A stretch of 37,492 nucleotides of DNA. It comes from Endomicrobium sp. (lineage in GTDB: Bacteria; Elusimicrobiota; Endomicrobiia; Endomicrobiales; Endomicrobiaceae). The translations under genes and the position numbers were made by a program. Below are positions 8,101 through 17,892 of the stretch, piece by piece (position 1 is the first letter of the stretch; each line of letters starts with the position of its first letter). A model generated the notes under the pieces. That model worked only from the letters and a program-made list of their open reading frames with translations. It ran no database searches and was not told where the DNA came from. The DNA is taken from contig JAISEM010000025.1 of the NCBI GenBank assembly GCA_031264105.1, forward strand, positions 1 through 37,492. The letters run 5' to 3'.

Positions 8101-8808
8101 ATGGTTAAGACTTACAATAATATATCAGGAATGCTGCTTTTAGACAAACCTACAGGAATCACGTCTTTTAAAGCTGTCCATAAAATAAAAAAAATACTTA
8201 ATGTAAAAAAAACAGGACATTGTGGAACTTTAGATCCGCAAGCTACGGGGCTTTTGCTTGTTTTAATTGGAGAAGCAACTAATCTGCAAGATAAATTTAT
8301 GAAAAAAAATAAAGTTTATTCTAGCTCTTTTCTTTTAGGAACCGTTACGGATACGGGCGATTTAGACGGAAACATAATCTCACAGAAAAATTTTTCGGAT
8401 ATAAATATTAAAAAAATAAAAGAAGCTTCCAAAAAGTTTATTGGAGGAATTTCGCAAATTCCGCCAATGTATTCGGCTTTAAAACATAAAGGCAAAAAGC
8501 TTTACGAGCTTGCAAGACAAGGTATAGAAGTTGAAAGAAAACCAAGAAAAATTATAATAAAAGAGTTTGATATAATTTCTTATCATAATGGAGTTGTAAA
8601 CGTTATGGTTTCATGTTCTAGCGGAACATACGTAAGAACACTAGCTCAAGATTTGGGAAATGTTTTGGGTTGTGGAGCTACAGTTAAAACTTTAAGAAGA
8701 GAACAGATAGATATTTTTGACGTAAAGAATGCATTAAAATATGAATATTGTGACAATACTAATACAATAATAAAAAATATAATGCCTTTAACAGAAATAC
8801 ATAAATGA
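8101..8808 (+). CDS. truB: tRNA pseudouridine-55 synthase TruB
   Basis: The 235-residue enzyme makes pseudouridine 55 in the T loop of tRNAs. The catalytic motif GHCGTLDPQATGLL contains the essential Asp near residue 45. The LLLDKPTGITSF start and the SCSSGTYVRTLAQDLG segment are typical. The C-terminal PUA extension of longer TruB proteins is absent, so this is the short form. The stop codon overlaps the ribF start in an ATGA junction, so the two are translationally coupled. Confidence 0.95.
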   Translation: MVKTYNNISGMLLLDKPTGITSFKAVHKIKKILNVKKTGHCGTLDPQATGLLLVLIGEATNLQDKFMKKNKVYSSSFLLGTVTDTGDLDGNIISQKNFSDINIKKIKEASKKFIGGISQIPPMYSALKHKGKKLYELARQGIEVERKPRKIIIKEFDIISYHNGVVNVMVSCSSGTYVRTLAQDLGNVLGCGATVKTLRREQIDIFDVKNALKYEYCDNTNTIIKNIMPLTEIHK

Positions 8809-9689
8809 AAAAAAAATCAGTTATAACCATCGGGACTTTTGACGGAGTCCATAAAGGCCATAAGTTTCTTATAGACAAAACTTTGTCTATTGCAAAAAGA
8901 AATAATTTAAAAAGTATAATAATAGCTCTTGAAAAACCTGTAAAGAAAGTTAATGGTCTTCTTACTTCTTGTCAAGAAAAACTTGAAGAAATAAGTGCTT
9001 TAGGCGTTGATGAAATCATTTTAATAGATGTTCCCTCTGAAATTTTAACTTATACACCAGATAAGTTTTTTGATGAATTTTTAGTTGGAGACTTAAACGT
9101 ATCAGAAGTGGTGTGTGGTCTGGATTTTGCTTTTGGGAAAGAGAGAGAAGGAGATATATTTTGGCTTAAGAAAAAGACAAAAGATAATACTGTTAAAATA
9201 AATGTAGCTAAATATTTGAAATGTTCTTCAAAACAAATATCTTCGTCTTATATAAGGGCATTAATTGAAAAAGGCGATGTAAAAAATGCTGCAAAAATAC
9301 TTGGCAGGCCTTACTCTTTTTCAGGGATTGCGTTTAAAGGTAGAGGTTTTGGGAAAAAATTAGGATTTCCTACTGTGAATTTAAAAGTAAGCAATGATAA
9401 ACTTCTTCCAAAAGGTGTGTATATAAGCTTAATAGGGCAAAAAGATATATTATGCCCGTCTATTACTAATATAGGCTCAAGAGTTACTTTTAACATAAGT
9501 GAAAATATTGTTCCTGAAACGCATATTCTAAATTTCAATGGTACATGGAAGAATGCTTTAACAAAAGTAACTCTCCTAAAGAAACTAAGAGATGAAAAGA
9601 AGTTCAAAGACATTCAAGATCTAAAGAACCAGATTGCAAAAGATAGGGGTAAAGCTTTAAAGTTTTTCAAATTTAGCAAAAGAGTCTAA
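8805..9689 (+). CDS. ribF: Bifunctional riboflavin kinase / FAD synthetase
   Basis: The 294-residue enzyme converts riboflavin to FMN and FMN to FAD. The N-terminal nucleotidyltransferase domain has ITIGTFDGVHKGHKFLI and, further on, SSSYIRALIEKGDV. The C-terminal flavokinase domain has GFGKKLGFPTVNL and an LRDEKKF segment. It overlaps truB by four bases and ends the rimP-to-ribF operon. The ribF-truB pairing is conserved in many bacteria. Confidence 0.95.
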   Translation: MKKKSVITIGTFDGVHKGHKFLIDKTLSIAKRNNLKSIIIALEKPVKKVNGLLTSCQEKLEEISALGVDEIILIDVPSEILTYTPDKFFDEFLVGDLNVSEVVCGLDFAFGKEREGDIFWLKKKTKDNTVKINVAKYLKCSSKQISSSYIRALIEKGDVKNAAKILGRPYSFSGIAFKGRGFGKKLGFPTVNLKVSNDKLLPKGVYISLIGQKDILCPSITNIGSRVTFNISENIVPETHILNFNGTWKNALTKVTLLKKLRDEKKFKDIQDLKNQIAKDRGKALKFFKFSKRV

Positions 9690-9693
9690 AAAT

Positions 9694-9722
9694 TTGATAT
9701 TCTTTTTGAAATTTGATAAAAT
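9694..9722 (+). promoter_or_regulatory. Sigma-70 type promoter for the HIT gene
   Basis: TTGATA (9694-9699) and TAAAAT (9717-9722) are separated by exactly 17 bases. The predicted start near 9729 leaves a leader of about 27 bases before the ATG at 9756. Confidence 0.6.
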
Positions 9723-9755
9723 CTTAAATAATTTTTGCGTTTTAGTAGGGTTTTC

Positions 9756-10103
9756 ATGGCAGACGACTGTCTTTTTTGCAAAATAGCTAGTAACAAAATT
9801 TCATCACATAAAGTTTATGAAGATGAAGGAGTTTTTGCCTTTAGGGACATAAATCCTCAAGCTCCAATTCACATAGTAATTATACCAAAGAAGCACATAA
9901 GCGGATTAGATAATGCCTCCTGTGAAGATGAGCAAATACTTGGTCATATTCAAGTTGTTGCTACAAAAATAGCAAAGCAGTTTCCAGAGATGAAAAATGG
10001 TTTTCGTCTTATAAATAACTGTGGACAAGATGGTGGACAGACTGTTTTTCATATTCATTATCATCTTTTAGGTGGAAGAGTTTTCGGTTGGCCTCCTGGA
10101 TGA
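9756..10103 (+). CDS. HIT-family nucleotide-binding protein (HinT type)
   Basis: The 115-residue protein of the histidine-triad superfamily is a purine nucleoside phosphoramidase or AMP-lysine hydrolase type enzyme. It starts DDCLFCKIASNKI, has INPQAPIHIVIIPKKHI in the middle, and carries the catalytic triad motif HIHYHLLGG near the C terminus. A longer frame begins 21 bases upstream at a TTG, but the ATG at 9756 gives the normal HinT start MADDCLFCKI. It has its own promoter and lies just before rpsU. Confidence 0.93.
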   Translation: MADDCLFCKIASNKISSHKVYEDEGVFAFRDINPQAPIHIVIIPKKHISGLDNASCEDEQILGHIQVVATKIAKQFPEMKNGFRLINNCGQDGGQTVFHIHYHLLGGRVFGWPPG

Positions 10104-10154
10104 TTTTGGCGATAAAAATTAAACTTTTTTTAAGAAAGGCGGTGTTTTTAAAAA

Positions 10155-10361
10155 ATGGTAAATATCAAGATTCGCGAAGGTGAATCTATTGAAGAGGCTA
10201 TTAAACGCTTCAAAAGAGAATGCGAAAGAAACGGAATCATGCAAGAAATTAAGAAACGCGAATTCTACAAAGCTCCGAGCGTTTTGAAGAAAGAAAAACT
10301 CGCTGAAACAAAAAGAAAGATCCGTCGTAAAATGCTTAAAGATAGCAGATGGTCTAGATAA
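10155..10361 (+). CDS. rpsU: 30S ribosomal protein S21 (bS21)
   Basis: A 68-residue basic protein of the small-subunit platform near the anti-Shine-Dalgarno sequence. It shows the family pattern IREGESIEEAIKRFKREC, the KKREFYKAPS segment and a C-terminal Arg/Lys-rich helix. Its preceding AGGCGG is an imperfect ribosome-binding site set 12 bases away. It heads the macromolecular-synthesis cluster with dnaG and rpoD downstream. Confidence 0.96.
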   Translation: MVNIKIREGESIEEAIKRFKRECERNGIMQEIKKREFYKAPSVLKKEKLAETKRKIRRKMLKDSRWSR

Positions 10362-10370
10362 GTAAACAAT

Positions 10371-10420
10371 AAAGGGAGTTATGATTGGCTTTTGCTAACG
10401 CTTAACTCCCTTTTATTTTT
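10371..10420 (+). terminator. Terminator/attenuator between rpsU and the NIF3-dnaG-rpoD genes
   Basis: AAAGGGAGTTA (10371-10381) pairs with TAACTCCCTTT (10403-10413), with a 21-base loop, followed by a T-rich tail ending at 10420. In the E. coli rpsU-dnaG-rpoD operon a terminator in the same place reduces dnaG expression relative to rpsU. The same logic is likely here. Confidence 0.8.
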
Positions 10421-10448
10421 AGCCTTTAGTGGCTTTAAGGTGGTTAAA

Positions 10449-11405
10449 ATGAAATTAAAAGATATTCAAGATATATTTGTTAAAGAAGGAATCAACGAAG
10501 ATCCAAGAGGTTTAAAGGCAGTAGAAGCGGATCTATTAAAACGCAAAGAAGACTATGATGCTCTTTCTTCCAAAAAGAAAGAGGTTTACGATATTGAAAG
10601 CCTTGCCAATCCTTATTATGATTCAAGAATTATTTATGGCGGTTCAGATTTAGAAGTAAAAACTGTTATGGTTGGCATTGACATAGAAACTCAAGAATTT
10701 TTATTAGCCAATAATCTTATAAATTCAGGGGAAAAAATAGATTTGGTTATAGGACATCACCCTGAAGGCTATGCATATTCAACATTTCACAGTGTTATAG
10801 GAATGCAGACAGATATTTTAAACAAACAGGGCATACCCGTAAATATTACAGAAAAGATTGTTTCTGAGAGAATTAGAGAAGTTCAAAAAAGTGTTCTTTC
10901 TCAAAATAATGAAAGAATTTATGATGCTGCAAAACTTCTAAATATTCCTTTTATGACTGCTCACTCTGTTGCCGATAATCATGTTGCGTCATTTTTACAA
11001 AGAGAAATAAATGCTTTAAATCCGGTTTATTTAAAAGAAATTGTAGAATTGTTTAATAAATATCCTGAATATCAACATGCAACTAAAATAGGGCATGCTC
11101 CTTTTATTTTGTGCGGCAACGAATCTTCAAGATGTGGAAAAGTTTTTGTTGATATGACTGGCGGAACTGAAGGTCCGATAGAATCTTTTGAAAAGCTTGC
11201 AGCAGCAGGTGTTGGAACCATAGTCGGAATGCACTTAAGTTCTAAAGCTGCTAAAGAAGCAGAAAAATGTCATTTAAATGTTGTTTTAGCAGGGCATATT
11301 TCATCTGACAATTTGGGACTCAATCTCATGTTTGACAAGCTTGAAAGTAAAGCAGGAAAACTTGAATTTATAGAATGTTCAGGATTTAGAAGATTTAGAA
11401 GATAA
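10449..11405 (+). CDS. NIF3/DUF34-like protein
   Basis: A 318-residue protein that I place in the NIF3 (NGG1p-interacting factor 3, DUF34) superfamily with moderate certainty. Supporting segments are the N-terminal-half GHHPEGYAYSTFHSVI, with a His pair that could bind metal, and the C-terminal VVLAGHISSDNLGLNLMFD, which resembles the closing GHxxSE-type metal motif. A frame extends upstream to 10392 inside the terminator, but AAGGTGG six bases before ATG 10449 decides the start. The molecular role of NIF3 proteins is poorly known; metal-dependent hydrolase or metal-insertase activity is suggested. It ends one base before dnaG. Confidence 0.65.
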   Translation: MKLKDIQDIFVKEGINEDPRGLKAVEADLLKRKEDYDALSSKKKEVYDIESLANPYYDSRIIYGGSDLEVKTVMVGIDIETQEFLLANNLINSGEKIDLVIGHHPEGYAYSTFHSVIGMQTDILNKQGIPVNITEKIVSERIREVQKSVLSQNNERIYDAAKLLNIPFMTAHSVADNHVASFLQREINALNPVYLKEIVELFNKYPEYQHATKIGHAPFILCGNESSRCGKVFVDMTGGTEGPIESFEKLAAAGVGTIVGMHLSSKAAKEAEKCHLNVVLAGHISSDNLGLNLMFDKLESKAGKLEFIECSGFRRFRR

Positions 11406-11406
11406 A

Positions 11407-13167
11407 ATGGCTATACCTGAAGATATAATAGAAAAAATAAGACTCTCAAACAATATAGAGTTTGTTGTAAGAGACTATCTTCCGGATTTGAAGAGGGCTG
11501 GCCGTAATTGGAAAGCCTGTTGTCCTTTTCATAATGAGAAAACTCCGTCTTTTATAGTGAGTCCAGAAAAAGGTATTTTTAGATGTTTTGGTTGTAATGC
11601 AGCAGGGGATGTATTTAAGTTTGTTATGCTTGCCGATAACATGTCTTGGATTGAAGCTGTAAGAAAATTAGCTCAGAAAGCAGGAATAGCAACTCAAGAA
11701 ACTAAACAAAATATAATAAAAGCTTCAGAAAAATCTAAATTATTTGACATTTTAGAGATTTCGGCTATATTTTATCATAGATATTTAGTTGAGAACGCTA
11801 GCGCAAGCAGGGCTAGAGAGTATCTAAAAAGTCGTGGCATAACAAGCGATACTGTAAATAAGTTCGATATTGGTTTTGCCCCAAAAGGGCAGCTTTTGCA
11901 ATCGGCTTTAAAAAAAGGTCATAGTTATGAAGACCTTGCAAAGGCTGGGTTGATAACCAAAACTGATAGAGGGACTTTTTTTGAATATATGTCCGAACGT
12001 ATCGTGTTTCCAATTTATGATGTTCAAGGAAGAGTAGTTGCGTTTGGCGGTAGAACCATTGGGAATCAGAATCCTAAATATTTAAATACTCCAGAAACAA
12101 TGGTTTATTCTAAGTCGTCAAATCTTTACGGTTTATACCAAACGTTGCCTGAACTTAGAAAAGAAAGAAGAATGGTTGTTCTTGAAGGATATATGGATGT
12201 TGTTATTGCGCAACAGTTTGGTGTAACTGGAGCGGTAGCAACGCTTGGTACGGCGTTTACACAAAATCACGCAAAATTAGTCGCAAGATATGGCGACGAT
12301 GTAACATTGCTTTTTGATGCGGATAACGCTGGTAAAATGGCTACTCAAAGAGCTTTGGAAGTTTTGACAGAATATGATATGGAAGCTAAAATTTCTTCTT
12401 TGCCGGAACATGTTGATGCTGATGAATATTTAAACCAATACGGGAAAGATAAATTCTTAAAGCTATTGAGAGACAGCTCTGAAAACACCATAGATTTTAT
12501 GATTGACAGAATTTACCGCAGCGCTATACCTTCTGGAAGAGTTGCGTCGCCAGAATCAAAAGCTAAAGCTATATCTTTGCTTTTGGATTTTGTATCAAAA
12601 AGTTCGAATACAATAATTCAAAGAGAATGGGTAAAGAAAATAGCCCAAAATATAAATGTAGATGAAGACGCTGTTTGGAAAGAGTTTAAAAAGAAGCAAA
12701 ATTTAAAATTAGAAGGTTATTTTAACGATGATGTTAAGAATTTAACTTCTAAATCTAGTAAAGATAGAAAGATTGCAATGTCCTTAGAAGAAAATCTTTT
12801 AAACATAATTTTAAATAATCGCGATTATATATCAAGAGTAAATGCCGATTTTTTTCAAGATGCAAGATGTAAGAAAGTTTATGGTCTATTTTCTTCAGGA
12901 TTAAGTGATGCTGAAATACTTGGCGAATTATCGCAAGAAGAGAGTGTATGGTTTTCAGAACTTACTTTAAATTCGATAGAGTACAGCAATATAAATGAGG
13001 CTTTTTCAATTATCTTAAAAGACATGGAAGAATATTCTCATAAAAAAAGAAGACGGCAGCTTGAAAAAGAAATTCTTTTAATGACAGAAGGTAAAAAAGA
13101 AAAAGATAATACTTTATTTGAAGAATATAAAAAATTGACAGCTCTTTTAAAGGGGTCGGAGAATTAA
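11407..13167 (+). CDS. dnaG: DNA primase
   Basis: The 586-residue primase makes RNA primers for replication. The N-terminal zinc finger has ligands C39, H42, C60 and C63 ([11 protein letters not shown] ... FRCFGC). The RNA-polymerase core and TOPRIM domain follow, with [16 protein letters not shown] and [12 protein letters not shown] holding the acidic metal ligands. A C-terminal helicase-binding region ends the protein. Length is normal for the family. It starts one base after the NIF3-like stop and ends one base before rpoD. Confidence 0.97.
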   Translation: MAIPEDIIEKIRLSNNIEFVVRDYLPDLKRAGRNWKACCPFHNEKTPSFIVSPEKGIFRCFGCNAAGDVFKFVMLADNMSWIEAVRKLAQKAGIATQETKQNIIKASEKSKLFDILEISAIFYHRYLVENASASRAREYLKSRGITSDTVNKFDIGFAPKGQLLQSALKKGHSYEDLAKAGLITKTDRGTFFEYMSERIVFPIYDVQGRVVAFGGRTIGNQNPKYLNTPETMVYSKSSNLYGLYQTLPELRKERRMVVLEGYMDVVIAQQFGVTGAVATLGTAFTQNHAKLVARYGDDVTLLFDADNAGKMATQRALEVLTEYDMEAKISSLPEHVDADEYLNQYGKDKFLKLLRDSSENTIDFMIDRIYRSAIPSGRVASPESKAKAISLLLDFVSKSSNTIIQREWVKKIAQNINVDEDAVWKEFKKKQNLKLEGYFNDDVKNLTSKSSKDRKIAMSLEENLLNIILNNRDYISRVNADFFQDARCKKVYGLFSSGLSDAEILGELSQEESVWFSELTLNSIEYSNINEAFSIILKDMEEYSHKKRRRQLEKEILLMTEGKKEKDNTLFEEYKKLTALLKGSEN

Positions 13168-13168
13168 A

Positions 13169-14890
13169 ATGGCAAAAAAAGATTTATTTAAAGATTTAAT
13201 TGACATTGGTAAAGAGCAGGGATATCTTACATATGAGGATATCAGTAACAACCTTCCGCAGAAATATATGGTTGCTGAAAAGATTGATAGTTTTTTTTGC
13301 ACATTAGAAGACCATGGTATTCAGGTTCTGCAAGATAAAGAGGTTGAGAAAGAAAGGGAAAATACTTCTGAAGCAGTTATTGAACAATCCGTAAAAATTA
13401 CCGAAGAAAAAGAAGATATTAATCCAGTAAGAATGTATTTAAGCGAGATGGCAAAAGTTCCGCTCCTTGAAAGATCTGTTGAAGTTGAGTTGGCCAAAAA
13501 AATAAGAGAAAATGAAAAAAAACTTAAGTTGATAGTATTGGAATCTCCACTGATAATAAAAGAAATAAGGAATTGGGAGACTCTTATAAGCCAAGAAGAA
13601 ATGACAACCAAAGAATTGATGCCAAGAGGAAGAAAATCTCAGGCTCAATTAAGAGGAATGGGCGTAAAAATAAAGACTGCTGTAAAAAAAATAAACCTCA
13701 TAGAAAAAAGTATAAATAATCATGAAAAAAAGTTGAAACTCAAATCTTTATCTCAAAAAGATAAAGATCGTTATCTTGAGAAAGTTAAGAATTTTCGCCG
13801 TGAAATAGTAGAACTTATTGTAAGTCTTAACTTAAATCAAGATAAGATTAAGAGGCTTATAAACAAAATTAAAACTATATCTCAAAAGCTTAACGAAATA
13901 AAAGATAGTATAAGAAGATTTGAACGTAGATATAAAAATTCTTTGTCGAAAGTTCAGACTTTGTTCAAGCAATATGAGTCAGGGAAAATTTCGGCAGCAG
14001 ACTTTAGAAAATCTACAGGAGCGCCAGTAAAAGACGTAAATGAAGATATAGAAAACCTTAAAAGCTTGCTTGAAAAACAAGCAAATCTGCAGGAAGGTTT
14101 TGTTATAAGTGTTGAAGAAATGATAGAAACTGATAGAAAAATAAGAGAGCTTGAAGAAGTTATTCACAGAGATAAAATGAAACTTATTGAAGCTAACTTT
14201 AGACTTGTTGTTTCTATAGCAAAAAAACATGTAGGTATGAGCAATTTAGAATTGTCTGACCTTATACAGGAAGGTAATTTAGGGCTTTCTAAAGCTGTTG
14301 AAAAGTTTGAATGGAAGAGAGGGTTTAAATTTTCAACATATGCAACTTGGTGGATAAGACAGTCTATAAACAGAGCTATTGCAGATCAGGCAAGAACAAT
14401 AAGAATTCCCGTTCATATGAAAGAGCTGATATCAAAACTTAATAAGGTAAAAAAGAAATTTCAGCAAGACATAGGAAGAGAACCTACTATAGAAGAGTAT
14501 GGCAAATCTTTAAGGTTTTCTACTGATAGAGTAAGAAAAATATTGAAAATGATGCAAGAGCCAGTTTCTTTGGCTACGCCGGTAGGCGAAGAAGAAGATT
14601 CAAGACTTGAAGACTTTATAGAAGATAATAATAGTCCAAGTCCTGTAGCAAAAACACAGCAGTACAGACTTCAGCTTGAGCTTGAAAAAGTGTTGAACAC
14701 ATTAGCTCCTAGAGAGGCGGAAATTATAAGTTTAAGGTATGGAGTAGGCGTAGGATATCCAAGTACACTTGAAGAGGTTGGAAAGAAATTTGGCGTTACT
14801 AGAGAAAGAGTAAGACAAATAGAAGTAAAAGCTATAAGAAAATTAAGACATCCAAGCAGAAGCAAATCGCTTCGAGAATATCTTGACTAA
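13169..14890 (+). CDS. rpoD: Primary RNA polymerase sigma factor (sigma-70/RpoD)
   Basis: The 573-residue housekeeping sigma factor. Region 1.1-like N terminus is followed by region 1.2 ([19 protein letters not shown]). A long, Lys/Glu-rich non-conserved insert (about residues 130-320) has coiled-coil character. Then come region 2 ([41 protein letters not shown]), region 3, and region 4 with the helix-turn-helix [20 protein letters not shown]. The start is one base after the dnaG stop. A bidirectional terminator follows at once. Confidence 0.97.
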   Translation: MAKKDLFKDLIDIGKEQGYLTYEDISNNLPQKYMVAEKIDSFFCTLEDHGIQVLQDKEVEKERENTSEAVIEQSVKITEEKEDINPVRMYLSEMAKVPLLERSVEVELAKKIRENEKKLKLIVLESPLIIKEIRNWETLISQEEMTTKELMPRGRKSQAQLRGMGVKIKTAVKKINLIEKSINNHEKKLKLKSLSQKDKDRYLEKVKNFRREIVELIVSLNLNQDKIKRLINKIKTISQKLNEIKDSIRRFERRYKNSLSKVQTLFKQYESGKISAADFRKSTGAPVKDVNEDIENLKSLLEKQANLQEGFVISVEEMIETDRKIRELEEVIHRDKMKLIEANFRLVVSIAKKHVGMSNLELSDLIQEGNLGLSKAVEKFEWKRGFKFSTYATWWIRQSINRAIADQARTIRIPVHMKELISKLNKVKKKFQQDIGREPTIEEYGKSLRFSTDRVRKILKMMQEPVSLATPVGEEEDSRLEDFIEDNNSPSPVAKTQQYRLQLELEKVLNTLAPREAEIISLRYGVGVGYPSTLEEVGKKFGVTRERVRQIEVKAIRKLRHPSRSKSLREYLD

Positions 14891-14892
14891 AC

Positions 14893-14935
14893 AAAAAAAA
14901 GAGTTCTGGATAACAATCCAGAACTCTTTTTTTTG
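14893..14935. terminator. Bidirectional terminator between rpoD and bioB
   Basis: A long perfect stem, A-run plus GAGTTCTGGA (to 14910) paired with TCCAGAACTC plus T-run (from 14918), has an eight-base loop. Poly-A on one side and poly-T on the other let it work for rpoD on the plus strand and for the convergent bioB pseudogene on the minus strand. Confidence 0.92.
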
Positions 14936-14944
14936 TTTTATTTT

Positions 14945-15891
14945 CTAATCTTCAAGCTCTAGATCTAAATCTTTAATCATTTGTTTATCTGTAACAATAT
15001 CTCTGCCATTTGTTGTAAGATAACCGCCTGCCATCGTACCGTTTGCGCCTGCCTGAAATATCCAAGATTGCAAATCTCTTAGGTTGATTTCTCTGCCACC
15101 GCAAACCATAATGTCTGGTGTTTGTAATATTATTCTAAAAATGGCTAGCGTCTTTAGAATTTCAATAGGTTTCATTGCTGGTAAATGTTCAAGAGCCGTG
15201 CCTTTTATAGGCATAAAAAAGTTCATAGGGACACTGTCTGAACCTATTTCCTTTAAAGTGAAAGCTAAATCAACTCTATCTTTTAGGCTTTCACCTATTC
15301 CAAATAGTCCACCAGAGCAAAGCTCAAAGTCAAAACTTTTTGCTCTTTTTAATGTATCTATTCTTTCTTGATAACTGTGTGTAGAGCAAATATTTGGATA
15401 GAAATTTGCAGAGGTTTCAAGATTATGATGCATCTTTTTTATTCCTGCATTTCTTATCTTGCGGAAACTTTCGTCTGATATTCGTCCTATTGATACTCCA
15501 AGATGAGATGATTTCTTGTGTTGTTTAAACATTCGCACAGTTTGTCTATTTCATTGTCGTTTAAACTATTTCCGCTTGAAACAATGCCAAAACAACCAAC
15601 ATTTTCTAAAGCTTTTTCAGAAACATCTTTTATTTTTTCTGTATCAAGCGACGGATAAACTTTTACGTCAGTTTTGTTAAAAGAAGACTGAGTGCAAAAC
15701 TTACAGTCTTCGCTGCATTGGCCAGACTTGGCGTTTATAATAGAACAAACTTTTACTTTATTTATTTTATATTGTTTTCTTATTTTTGACGCGGCTAAAC
15801 ATAAGTCTTCTATTTCTAAATCAAAAAGTTTAAGAGCTTCATTTTTATTTATTTGTTTACCATTTACAATGTCCAATATCAAACTTTCCAT
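14945..15891 (-). pseudogene. bioB: Biotin synthase, frameshifted
   Basis: The gene would encode the radical-SAM enzyme that inserts sulfur into dethiobiotin. The N-terminal part (15891 down to about 15487) has the cluster motif SGQCSEDCKFCTQSS. The C-terminal part (from about 15538 down to 14945) has the expected HNLETSANFYPNI, SYQERIDTLKRAK, CSGGLFGIGE and GGREINLR. The halves lie in different frames, and the switch falls in or near the A-rich stretch at about 15500-15530. Joined, they give a full-length BioB, so one indel is the only visible lesion. No ORF-scale damage is seen elsewhere. A sequencing error cannot be excluded from one read-out. Confidence 0.88.
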
Positions 15892-15959
15892 TTATTCGCA
15901 TATCTCCTCTCGTTAGCTAATAAATCCATATTTTATTGTACAAATATATAAAGATACGG

Positions 15960-15987
15960 GTCAACCTTATTTTTGGCATAGGTTGAC
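15960..15987 (-). terminator. Hairpin downstream of the lipoprotein gene
   Basis: GTCAACCTTAT and ATAGGTTGAC form a stem with one bulged T and a short loop. It lies about 35 bases past the end of the minus-strand lipoprotein gene. No T tract follows on either strand, so it may be an mRNA 3'-end stabilising hairpin and not an intrinsic terminator. Confidence 0.4.
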
Positions 15988-16021
15988 ATATATCTTTATG
16001 CTTAATTTAGATCAAAAACTA

Positions 16022-16549
16022 TTATGCAACGAAGCTCTTGCCTAATATATTGTAATGCCTACCGCGTATTCCAAAAACTGGATACCAATTTGTTTGATAG
16101 TCTCTGCTAAACTCTCTATTAAATCCAAGACAAGAGAGTTTGTCGCGGTAAGGGCGTGGAGTAAACCCGATAATAACAATTTCTGGCATTCCTTCAACCT
16201 GTCCAAAGCGTGGATTTACTCGATCAATTCGAGTGTATAGTACCAGTCTCCCTGTAGCAGCATCACAAGTAAATAATGGATAAACTTCAGACCACGAATT
16301 TTCTACTGTATTCGAATACTGTGTTTCTGCGGTTTTAAGTTCTGGTAAACCAAGCCAGTAGTTCTGACCTAGAATGAAAGAGTAATTATTAATATACCTA
16401 TTTTCAAAAGTTATACCCGGACAGCCATAGACTTGTCCAAAAGTAAGTTTTTTAGTTCTCGAAGCAGCTCGGATACCCTTATCACAAGAACAGATAAAAG
16501 GAACTATAAAAAATATACAAACAGCAACGCAAAATAAAGATTTTTTCAT
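16022..16549 (-). CDS. Hypothetical lipoprotein
   Basis: I do not recognise this 175-residue protein. It begins MKK, followed by a hydrophobic stretch (about residues 4-18) that ends in ICSC, a plausible lipobox with Cys at about residue 22, so it is probably lipid-anchored. The mature part is rich in Tyr, Phe, Arg and Gly and has two similar openings, FGQVYGCPGITF and FGQVEGMPEIVI, about 80 residues apart, hinting at an internal repeat. It lies 43 bases after hom on the same strand, and bioB follows in the same direction. No function is inferred. Confidence 0.7.
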   Translation of the reverse strand: MKKSLFCVAVCIFFIVPFICSCDKGIRAASRTKKLTFGQVYGCPGITFENRYINNYSFILGQNYWLGLPELKTAETQYSNTVENSWSEVYPLFTCDAATGRLVLYTRIDRVNPRFGQVEGMPEIVIIGFTPRPYRDKLSCLGFNREFSRDYQTNWYPVFGIRGRHYNILGKSFVA

Positions 16550-16592
16550 TTAATTTCCCTTTTATTACTTTTGTATATGAATATTCTTTTAA

Positions 16593-17876
16593 TCAAATCT
16601 CTATTTTGATTTTTACAACTTCAGATTTTACTATAGACTTTGTAGCGTTAATTTGTTTTAAAGCTTTTTCTAAATTTTCGCGGCAAGCTTCATGCGTAAT
16701 TATAATTATCTGCGTACAGTCATTGTCACTTATGTCAGATTGAGTAAGACTTGCTATTGAAACTTTAAATTTGCCAAGAATACCAGAAATTTTTGACAAT
16801 ACACCAGGCTTATCTAAAATAGCAAATCTTAAATAGTAGGAAGCTTTACTTTTGCCAGAAGGAAAAATTTTAATTTTTATCTTTTTATCATAAACAACAT
16901 CAGGAACAATCCCAGCCGTATTTGTAACTATGAACTTTGAAAGATTTATAATGTCAGATACTACAGCACTTGCAGCTGGTTGTTGTCCTGCTCCTTTGCC
17001 GTAAAATAAAACGTCACCAGAATCTTTTCCTGTAATCATAACGGCGTTATATTCATTTTCAACAGTCGCAAACGCATGATCGTGATTTACAAGACAAGGT
17101 TGTACGCAAAGATCTATTCCATCTTTTGTTTTTTCAGCCGATCCTATAAGTTTTACGTCGTACCCAAAATTTTGTGTTATTAAAACGTCTTCAATGTCTA
17201 AATCTGATATACCTTTTACAGATATATCTTTTACTTTTATCCATCCGCCCCAAGCAAGGGAAGAAAGAATTGCAAGCTTATTTGCCGTATCTATACCATT
17301 TACATCAAAAGATGGATCGGCTTCGGCAAAGCCAGCATTTTGAGCACTTTTGAGTGCGGATTCATAATTGACACCATTTTTAGTCATTTCGCTTAAAATA
17401 AAATTTGTTGTGCCGTTTAAAATTCCTTTTATTTCAAGAATTTCTTCTGAAGCAAGCCCTTCACTTAAACCTTGAACTACAGGTATTACTCCGCCAACAG
17501 AAGCTTCGTAATATATTGATTTTTGGCAATCTTGAGCAGTTGTAAAAATTTGGTCCCAATATTTTGCAAGAACTGCTTTATTTGCAGTCACTACGTTTTT
17601 GTCGGCTTTAAGAGCTTCTATTATTATTGTTCTAGCAGGTTCATATCCGCCGATAAGCTCAACAATTAAGTCTATTTCAGGATCTTTTATTATATCTCTA
17701 AAATTTTTTACATAAAGCTCTGGTTTATCTATAGGCTTTAAGTCGCATATTGATTTTATACGAATAGATTTTCCTACTTTTCTCAAAGCTATTTTTTTAT
17801 TTTCTTCCAAAATTTTAACTACGCCTTTTCCTACTGTTCCATAACCTATGAGACCTATATTTATATACTTGTTCAT
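16593..17876 (-). CDS. hom: Homoserine dehydrogenase
   Basis: The 427-residue oxidoreductase reduces aspartate semialdehyde to homoserine for threonine and methionine synthesis. The N-terminal dinucleotide fold has GLIGYGTVGKGVVKIL. The catalytic region has GILNGTTNFILSEM and ADPSFDVNGIDTANKLAIL. A C-terminal ACT domain (FAILDKPGVLSKISGILG onward) gives likely allosteric control by an amino acid. Length matches the family. It starts 16 bases after the broken aminotransferase gene on the same strand. Confidence 0.96.
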   Translation of the reverse strand: MNKYINIGLIGYGTVGKGVVKILEENKKIALRKVGKSIRIKSICDLKPIDKPELYVKNFRDIIKDPEIDLIVELIGGYEPARTIIIEALKADKNVVTANKAVLAKYWDQIFTTAQDCQKSIYYEASVGGVIPVVQGLSEGLASEEILEIKGILNGTTNFILSEMTKNGVNYESALKSAQNAGFAEADPSFDVNGIDTANKLAILSSLAWGGWIKVKDISVKGISDLDIEDVLITQNFGYDVKLIGSAEKTKDGIDLCVQPCLVNHDHAFATVENEYNAVMITGKDSGDVLFYGKGAGQQPAASAVVSDIINLSKFIVTNTAGIVPDVVYDKKIKIKIFPSGKSKASYYLRFAILDKPGVLSKISGILGKFKVSIASLTQSDISDNDCTQIIIITHEACRENLEKALKQINATKSIVKSEVVKIKIEI

Positions 17877-17892
17877 AAATACCTCACTTATT

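Noticed and set aside
14945-15891. Programmed ribosomal frameshift in bioB
   Set aside because: No classic X-XXY-YYZ slip site with downstream structure was seen at the break, and BioB is not known to use one.
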